Shown here one piece after another: positions 42,667 to 46,983 of a stretch of DNA of 46,983 bases. The stretch is from Planktothrix serta PCC 8927 (GTDB lineage Bacteria > Cyanobacteriota > Cyanobacteriia > Cyanobacteriales > Microcoleaceae). The notes beneath the pieces were generated by a model, which was not told where the DNA came from, did not search any database, and saw nothing but the letters and a program-made list of their open reading frames with translations. Location: assembly GCF_900010725.2 (NCBI RefSeq), contig NZ_LR734883.1, forward strand, positions 239,997-286,979, given 5' to 3'. Every line of letters starts with the position of its first letter. Position 1 is the stretch's first letter. Made by a program: the position numbers and the translations under genes.

Positions 42667-44286
42667 TTAAATCACCGTCACCACTGATACAGGAGTTTCC
42701 TGTTGTTTGAGCAATAAACCATATTCTAATCCTTCGACAACGGCTTGGTAGGAAGCATCAATAATATTAGTAGAAACTCCTACGGTTGTCCAGCGTTGCT
42801 GACCGTTACTTGACTCGACTAAAACACGAGTTTTTGCTGATGTTCCTGAGCCCCCATCGAGAATTCTGACTTTATAATCCCGCAATTGAAATTCAGCAAT
42901 CATCGGATAAAAATTCATCAATGCTTTTCTTAAAGCTGCGTCTAAAGCAGACACCGGGCCATTTCCCTCGGCAGCTTCTAAAATATCTTGACCCTTGACG
43001 GTCACTTTTACCGTTGCTAAAGCATGGCAAGTTTCATCACTGGATTTATCACAATGTACCTGAAATCCTTTGAGCGTAAAAAAGGTTTTACGAGTTCCTA
43101 ATGCTTCTCGCATTAATAAATCAAAACTCGCTTCCGCCGCTTCAAATTGATAGCCTTGATTTTCTAAATCCTTTAATTCTTGTAAAATTTTGCGACTGGT
43201 GGGATTATTTCGATCTAAATCAATTCCAAAGGTTCGCGCTTTCGCTAAAACATTACTTAATCCCGCTTGATCAGAAACGACAATTCGCCGTTGATTTCCA
43301 ATCGTTTCTGGGGGAATATGTTCATAAGTTAAAGGATTTCGCTGTACCGCAGAAACATGAATTCCTCCCTTATGGGAAAAGGCAGATAATCCTACAAAAG
43401 GCGCGTGATCATCGGGAGCTAAATTGGCAACTTCACTCACAAATCGACTAACTTCTGTGAGTTTTTTAATCTGTTCATCTCCAATACAATCATAGTCTAA
43501 TTTTAATTGTAAATTCGGAATTAAGGTACAAAGATTAGCATTTCCACAACGTTCGCCATAACCATTAATGGTTCCTTGTACCATCTTTACCCCTTCTAAT
43601 ACGGCTGCGATCGCATTGCCAATAGCTGTTCCCGAATCATTATGAGTATGAATTCCAAATTGCAGAGGAAAAGGCGTTTCTAAGTCTTTTGTGGCTTGAA
43701 TAACATCGCGCACAATTTGAGTAATTTCATGGGGTAAAGTTCCCCCATTCGTATCACAAAAGACTAACCATTCAGCCCCAGCTTTTGCCGCCGTTTTTAA
43801 CGTTTGTAAGGCATAATCAGGATTCTTTTTATACCCATCAAACCAGTGTTCAGCATCATAAATTACCCGTCTTCCATGACTGCGGAAAAACAGAATTGTA
43901 TCCTCAATCATCGCCAGGTTTTCCCTTGAGGTTGTTTGCAATCCTTCAGTAACGTGCAAATCCCAGGATTTCCCAAATAACGTGATCCAGCGCGTTCCTG
44001 CTGATAAAATTGCTTTTAAATGATCATCTTCTGCGGCTTTACTATTCGGTCGTCTTGTGGAACAAAAAGCAACAACTTCAGAATTAACTAACGGTTCTTC
44101 TTGCAACTTCCAAAAAAATTGAACATCTTTAGGATTAGCTCCCGGCCATCCTCCTTCAATAAAGGGAATTCCTAAACTATCTAATTGACGTGCAATTCGC
44201 AATTTATCATCAAGAGATAGCGATAATCCTTCCCGTTGTGCGCCGTCTCTTAATGTGGTATCGTAGATAAAAAGTGGATTAGTCAT
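42667..44286 (-). CDS. cimA: Citramalate synthase
   Basis: A 539-residue protein of the TIGR00977-like group. The HMGL-type TIM barrel begins FIYDTTLRDGAQREGLSLSL. The metal-binding and active region is GIHTHNDSGTAIGNAIAAVL, and GINGYGERCGNANL-type sequence (TINGYGERCGNANLCTLIPN) follows. The C-terminal LeuA-type allosteric domain covers about 400-525. It condenses pyruvate and acetyl-CoA into citramalate, giving 2-oxobutyrate for isoleucine without threonine deaminase. Its product feeds IlvB, encoded next to it on the same strand. ATG 44286 is unambiguous. Confidence 0.95.
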   Translation of the reverse strand: MTNPLFIYDTTLRDGAQREGLSLSLDDKLRIARQLDSLGIPFIEGGWPGANPKDVQFFWKLQEEPLVNSEVVAFCSTRRPNSKAAEDDHLKAILSAGTRWITLFGKSWDLHVTEGLQTTSRENLAMIEDTILFFRSHGRRVIYDAEHWFDGYKKNPDYALQTLKTAAKAGAEWLVFCDTNGGTLPHEITQIVRDVIQATKDLETPFPLQFGIHTHNDSGTAIGNAIAAVLEGVKMVQGTINGYGERCGNANLCTLIPNLQLKLDYDCIGDEQIKKLTEVSRFVSEVANLAPDDHAPFVGLSAFSHKGGIHVSAVQRNPLTYEHIPPETIGNQRRIVVSDQAGLSNVLAKARTFGIDLDRNNPTSRKILQELKDLENQGYQFEAAEASFDLLMREALGTRKTFFTLKGFQVHCDKSSDETCHALATVKVTVKGQDILEAAEGNGPVSALDAALRKALMNFYPMIAEFQLRDYKVRILDGGSGTSAKTRVLVESSNGQQRWTTVGVSTNIIDASYQAVVEGLEYGLLLKQQETPVSVVTVI

Positions 44287-44514
44287 AGGTTCTAAAATTT
44301 ATCGTTAACAATTAATTGATAGTGCCACAAATATCAACATTTGATTATATTTTACGGTTAGGGTTTAGTGGTGTGACCTCTATGGGCTTGTAATCATCCA
44401 TTCCAGCTAATTTTTTATTTTTCACTATGATTTTACTTTTAATCCTCTCGTTTGGGGCTTGAAAAAAGTAACAATTTAGTTAAGAATCATTGCATAACTT
44501 TTATTCAGGGAAAA

Positions 44515-44847
44515 ATGGTACAAATTCAAGCTCAAGGAAAAACCATCACTTGTGAACCGGGTGCGAATCTGCGTAAAGTCTTATTAGAGAATGGTGTTGA
44601 TCTCTATAATGGCCAAGCTTCTGTGATTAATTGTCATGGATTTGGCACTTGTGGGACTTGTTGCGTGGAAATTGAAGGGGAAGTTTCCGAACCCCAATGG
44701 AAAGAAAAAACCCGCCTTTCCCTTCCTCCCCATTCGTCCGGTAGCCAGCGCCGTTTAGCCTGTCAGGTTCAAGTGCTCGGAGATATCAAAGTTAAAAAAT
44801 ATGACGGGTTCTGGGGTCAGGGTTCCCAAACCGCTTGGACTCCATAA
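44515..44847 (+). CDS. Plant-type 2Fe-2S ferredoxin
   Basis: A 110-residue protein from ATG 44515 with CAGGGA upstream; in-frame starts further upstream add polar residues without family match. The beta-grasp fold starts VQIQAQGKTITCEPGANLRK. The cluster ligands are in INCHGFGTCGTCCVEIEG (Cys-x5-Cys-x2-Cys) and RLACQVQVLGD. Unlike PetF it has an elongated loop before the last cysteine (KTRLSLPPHSSGSQRRLACQ), as in the group encoded beside photosynthesis or assembly genes. It donates electrons to an unknown partner. Confidence 0.9.
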   Translation: MVQIQAQGKTITCEPGANLRKVLLENGVDLYNGQASVINCHGFGTCGTCCVEIEGEVSEPQWKEKTRLSLPPHSSGSQRRLACQVQVLGDIKVKKYDGFWGQGSQTAWTP

Positions 44848-44858
44848 TTCAAAAGTGA

Positions 44859-44900
44859 GAAACGGGGTTTCTTCAATTACAGAGAAACCCCATTTCTTTC
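44859..44900. terminator. Hairpin after ferredoxin gene
   Basis: GAAACGGGGTTTCT (44859-44872) pairs with AGAAACCCCATTTC (44883-44896) in 13 of 14 positions, followed by TTTC. It belongs to the AGAAACCCGGTTTCT repeat family and lies 12 bases after the stop. Confidence 0.6.
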
Positions 44901-44909
44901 TGGGTTTGG

Positions 44910-45101
44910 ATGGATATTGATCCTTTAAAACTACTCCGTCAGGCTCATAACTTTAATAAAAAAGGAGCAGTTAAAATACCCAAAATAGGTTATCGTGAAG
45001 ATGGTTCAGCCATTTATCGTAAAGGCAATGAATATTTAATTGTTCGTCCAGATCAATTTGGCATTGAAAAAATTGTTACCTATGGAGTTAATGATGACTA
45101 A
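44910..45101 (+). CDS. Small hypothetical protein, 63 residues
   Basis: ATG 44910. The sequence MDIDPLKLLRQAHNFNKKGA and GYREDGSAIYRKGNEYLIVR has no membrane segment or cysteine. The basic first half followed by a beta-strand pair could bind nucleic acid, but I recognise nothing. Its stop overlaps the next gene's start region, so the two are probably translated together. Confidence 0.5.
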   Translation: MDIDPLKLLRQAHNFNKKGAVKIPKIGYREDGSAIYRKGNEYLIVRPDQFGIEKIVTYGVNDD

Positions 45102-45522
45102 TACTACCCTTACCAATCAAAATCCTGAGTTAACTCAAAATTACATTATTCAACTCTTAGATCAACTAACGATTGATTATCAAAACACTAAATCAGAACG
45201 AAAAGCAATTGCTGCCGAATTTTCTACATCTGAAGAAGAATTTACGATTTTAGAAGAAATTGAACTTTTAACCACAGATATTAGAGGATATGCAAATCAA
45301 ATCAAAATTAGATTTTATATAGAAAACCCACAACAAGCGATTGAAAAATTACACAGAACCAGACTGTTTGATGTTCCTAGCATTGCTCAATTTTATCTTA
45401 ATACTTCTGATCAATATGAAAATCTTAAATCTTACTTGAGAATGTTAGATTACTTACGATTATTAATCTTAGAATATTTGAACCTATCCCAAATTAATCA
45501 CCCCACTTTACAAAATTTATAA
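45091..45522 (+). CDS. Helical hypothetical protein, 143 residues
   Basis: ATG 45091 (or the adjacent ATG 45094) follows GGAG and overlaps the stop of the preceding small gene. The protein is almost all helix: YIIQLLDQLTIDYQNTKSER, EEFTILEEIELLTTDIRGYA, YENLKSYLRMLDYLRLLILE. Unknown function; the coupling with a small basic protein suggests a two-protein module. Confidence 0.6.
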   Translation: MMTNTTLTNQNPELTQNYIIQLLDQLTIDYQNTKSERKAIAAEFSTSEEEFTILEEIELLTTDIRGYANQIKIRFYIENPQQAIEKLHRTRLFDVPSIAQFYLNTSDQYENLKSYLRMLDYLRLLILEYLNLSQINHPTLQNL

Positions 45523-45596
45523 TAATTAATCATCCGGTATCTGGAAAAATAGAGTCCTTCATTGTTATTAACTCTATAACCTTCATCTAGTTTTCT

Positions 45597-46091
45597 ATGC
45601 TAACGCTCTCAAAATTTTCCGTACTTTGCCTGCTGTCGGGTACTTTATTTTTTAATGCAACAATAGCAAATGCAATCCCCCAGCGTATTAATACTGAGTT
45701 AACCCAAGTTTATCGCCAAGCTCCTTCCGATTTAATTGATGAGTATACTGATCATTTCTTCTATCAAACTAATCCTGAATTGCAGGGTCGGAAACTCACA
45801 AATACAGATCAAGATTATATTCGAGAATGGCATAATTTACGCGCTGCAATTGCACCACTAATTAAACCATCTCAGGAAGCTTGTCCTTTGGAAAAATCTG
45901 ATGTTGGCTGGGACTTCGATCTTAATGGAATGCCTAAGTCTTACTCTAGTGTCTATGACTATTTAGCAGATACAATTTTTTATAGTCGCTATCCTGAAAT
46001 GCTTGGACAAAAACTTCAGCCTGGAACTGCTACCGCTCAGGAATGGTCAGTTATTAGAAGTAGACTTTTTGTGTCTACCTGTGGCTTATAA
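45597..46091 (+). CDS. Secreted protein with an internal duplication, 164 residues
   Basis: The signal peptide is SKFSVLCLLSGTLFFNATIA with likely cleavage after ANA. The mature part contains two copies of one motif: YTDHFFYQTNPELQGRKL, then EWHNLRAAI, and DTIFYSRYPEMLGQKL, then EWSVIRSRL, each about 36 residues. Two cysteines (EACPLE and the final CGL) may form a disulfide. No family is recognised. Followed by a lipoprotein gene with the same orientation. Confidence 0.65.
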   Translation: MLTLSKFSVLCLLSGTLFFNATIANAIPQRINTELTQVYRQAPSDLIDEYTDHFFYQTNPELQGRKLTNTDQDYIREWHNLRAAIAPLIKPSQEACPLEKSDVGWDFDLNGMPKSYSSVYDYLADTIFYSRYPEMLGQKLQPGTATAQEWSVIRSRLFVSTCGL

Positions 46092-46158
46092 AACGGTCTT
46101 AAATTGTATTTTCTCCTTCTCTTGATTTGACATAAACCTTCATTTTTGGCATCTTTCT

Positions 46159-46758
46159 ATGGTTATAAAATTTAGTCAATTTTCAACTTTACCCCCAGTT
46201 TTAACAATGACTATTCTGGTAAGCTGTATGGGATTGATCACAGGCTGTAGAAATTCTATGATCTCTAATTTATTACCGCCTGCTGACGCTCAAATTCAAC
46301 CGAAAGGGATGGTCACAGCGTCGAGTTTACCAGAATATTGTTCACCGGATGAATACAGAACTTTTTTTGAACATTTTGTCCGGGGTCAAGATTATCAAGG
46401 AAATGAAACACGCTTAACCTATACAGCCGATATTATTGAAGTTCGAGATTATAAAAATCCTAGTTATCTGATAGGAACTCTCAGAAAAAAAGATGATGAG
46501 TTTAGTATTGATTTAAGAGATTATCGTTGGGTACAACTTGTACCTTCTCCTGTAGATAATAGTCCTTATACTCGCTTGCAAATTGACTTAATCCGCATGA
46601 ATAATAATACTTTTCGAGTTAATTATATCAAGGCTCACTATGCTTATGATCCGAAGGGAGAAGGAGAAGAATATTTAGATTACACCTATGGAGAGCCAGG
46701 AGCTTATATTTTTGAACATCGGAATGGTTGTTGGAATCTCACCCAAAAGTTACAATAA
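46159..46758 (+). CDS. Putative lipoprotein, 199 residues
   Basis: The N-terminus has a hydrophobic stretch (PPVLTMTILVSCMGLITGC) ending in the lipobox-like LITGC, so Cys30 probably carries lipid. The mature domain (YCSPDEYRTFFEHFVRGQDY, FSIDLRDYRWVQLVPSP, LQIDLIRMNNNTFRVNYIKA, YIFEHRNGCWNLTQKLQ) is beta-rich with two cysteines. No known family is recognised. The same orientation as the preceding secreted protein suggests a shared envelope role. Confidence 0.65.
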   Translation: MVIKFSQFSTLPPVLTMTILVSCMGLITGCRNSMISNLLPPADAQIQPKGMVTASSLPEYCSPDEYRTFFEHFVRGQDYQGNETRLTYTADIIEVRDYKNPSYLIGTLRKKDDEFSIDLRDYRWVQLVPSPVDNSPYTRLQIDLIRMNNNTFRVNYIKAHYAYDPKGEGEEYLDYTYGEPGAYIFEHRNGCWNLTQKLQ

Positions 46759-46809
46759 ACATTTTTATAGTATAATTAGAAATAGCGATCGCACATTGAG
46801 ACTAACAGT

Positions 46810-46983
46810 ATGGTTATTAGTCCTGTGATATTAAACTTAGATAGCGTTCATCTTAGCGATGAACAATTCTATCAACTTTGTCAAAATAACCAAGAATTAA
46901 AATTTGAAAGAAATGCTCAAGGAGAATTAACAATTATGTCTCCAGTGGGGGGAGAAAGTGGAAATCGAGAAGCGGAATTAATC
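46810..46983 (+). CDS. Uma2-family (DUF820) protein, N-terminal part, cut by window end
   Basis: Starting at ATG 46810 after the HIP1 site at 46785-46792, the 58 visible residues (VILNLDSVHLSDEQFYQLCQ, NNQELKFERNAQGELTIMSP, VGGESGNREAELI) show the typical Uma2 opening, including ELTIMSPxGxxxGxxxxxI. The nuclease core lies beyond the window. A complete relative is at 17738-18310. Confidence 0.85.
   Translation, partial: MVISPVILNLDSVHLSDEQFYQLCQNNQELKFERNAQGELTIMSPVGGESGNREAELI

Overview
The window looks like chromosome of a filamentous, Oscillatoriales-type cyanobacterium (Planktothrix or Microcoleus relatives fit; the genus is inference). Direct evidence is a complete psbEFLJ cluster, ndhCKJ, ycf48, rubA, a phycobiliprotein lyase of the CpcS/CpeS type, a FurB/Zur regulator, many GCGATCGC (HIP1) octamers, heptamer tandem repeats (GTTCCCT, CAGTCAA) and many short palindromic interspersed repeats. 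No rRNA, tRNA or CRISPR array was seen.

Layout. 1-2.1 kb: an RTX-type protein cut by the window edge, then zur. 2.2-6.2 kb: a SagB-type double nitroreductase, a wrecked toxin-antitoxin locus, an unknown protein, a ROK sugar kinase and a small conserved protein. 6.3-7.6 kb: a TnpB-only IS200/IS605-type element with a recognisable right-end hairpin. 7.8-14 kb: carB, a coiled-coil protein, a long AT-rich gap, then a bilin lyase followed closely by a solute-binding lipoprotein. 14.4-17.6 kb: a compact three-gene operon of McrB-like AAA+ ATPase, McrC/LlaJI-like PD-(D/E)xK nuclease and an unrecognised 149-residue protein, probably an anti-phage restriction system. 17.7-20.3 kb: a Uma2 protein, a repeat block and a B12/radical-SAM protein. 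20.3-24.6 kb: the photosynthesis core, with rubA-ycf48-psbEFLJ on the minus strand and ndhCKJ diverging on the plus strand. 24.9-32.7 kb: an SdrD_B-repeat protein, an M16 peptidase, an alcohol dehydrogenase with an SRPBCC partner, an FAD monooxygenase and rlmN. 32.9-37.8 kb: a 1388-residue HTH-NACHT-HEAT protein divergent from a parDE module, a second likely defence locus. 37.9-46.98 kb: small unknowns, a DMT transporter, a YdjM-like membrane protein, acetolactate synthase with an added zinc ribbon, citramalate synthase, a 2Fe-2S ferredoxin, small secreted or lipoprotein genes and the start of a second Uma2 gene.

How it fits together. Housekeeping genes for photosystem II assembly, NDH-1 and isoleucine/branched-chain synthesis (cimA and ilvB are neighbours on the same strand) are interleaved with accessory cassettes for defence and addiction. 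Interspersed repeats have entered several coding regions in frame: the tnpB linker, the NACHT domain between Walker A and Walker B, and the C-terminus of the radical-SAM protein. The best candidates for something undescribed are the McrBC-like trio with its unknown third gene and the repeat-remodelled NACHT protein with its homogenised 102-bp HEAT units.
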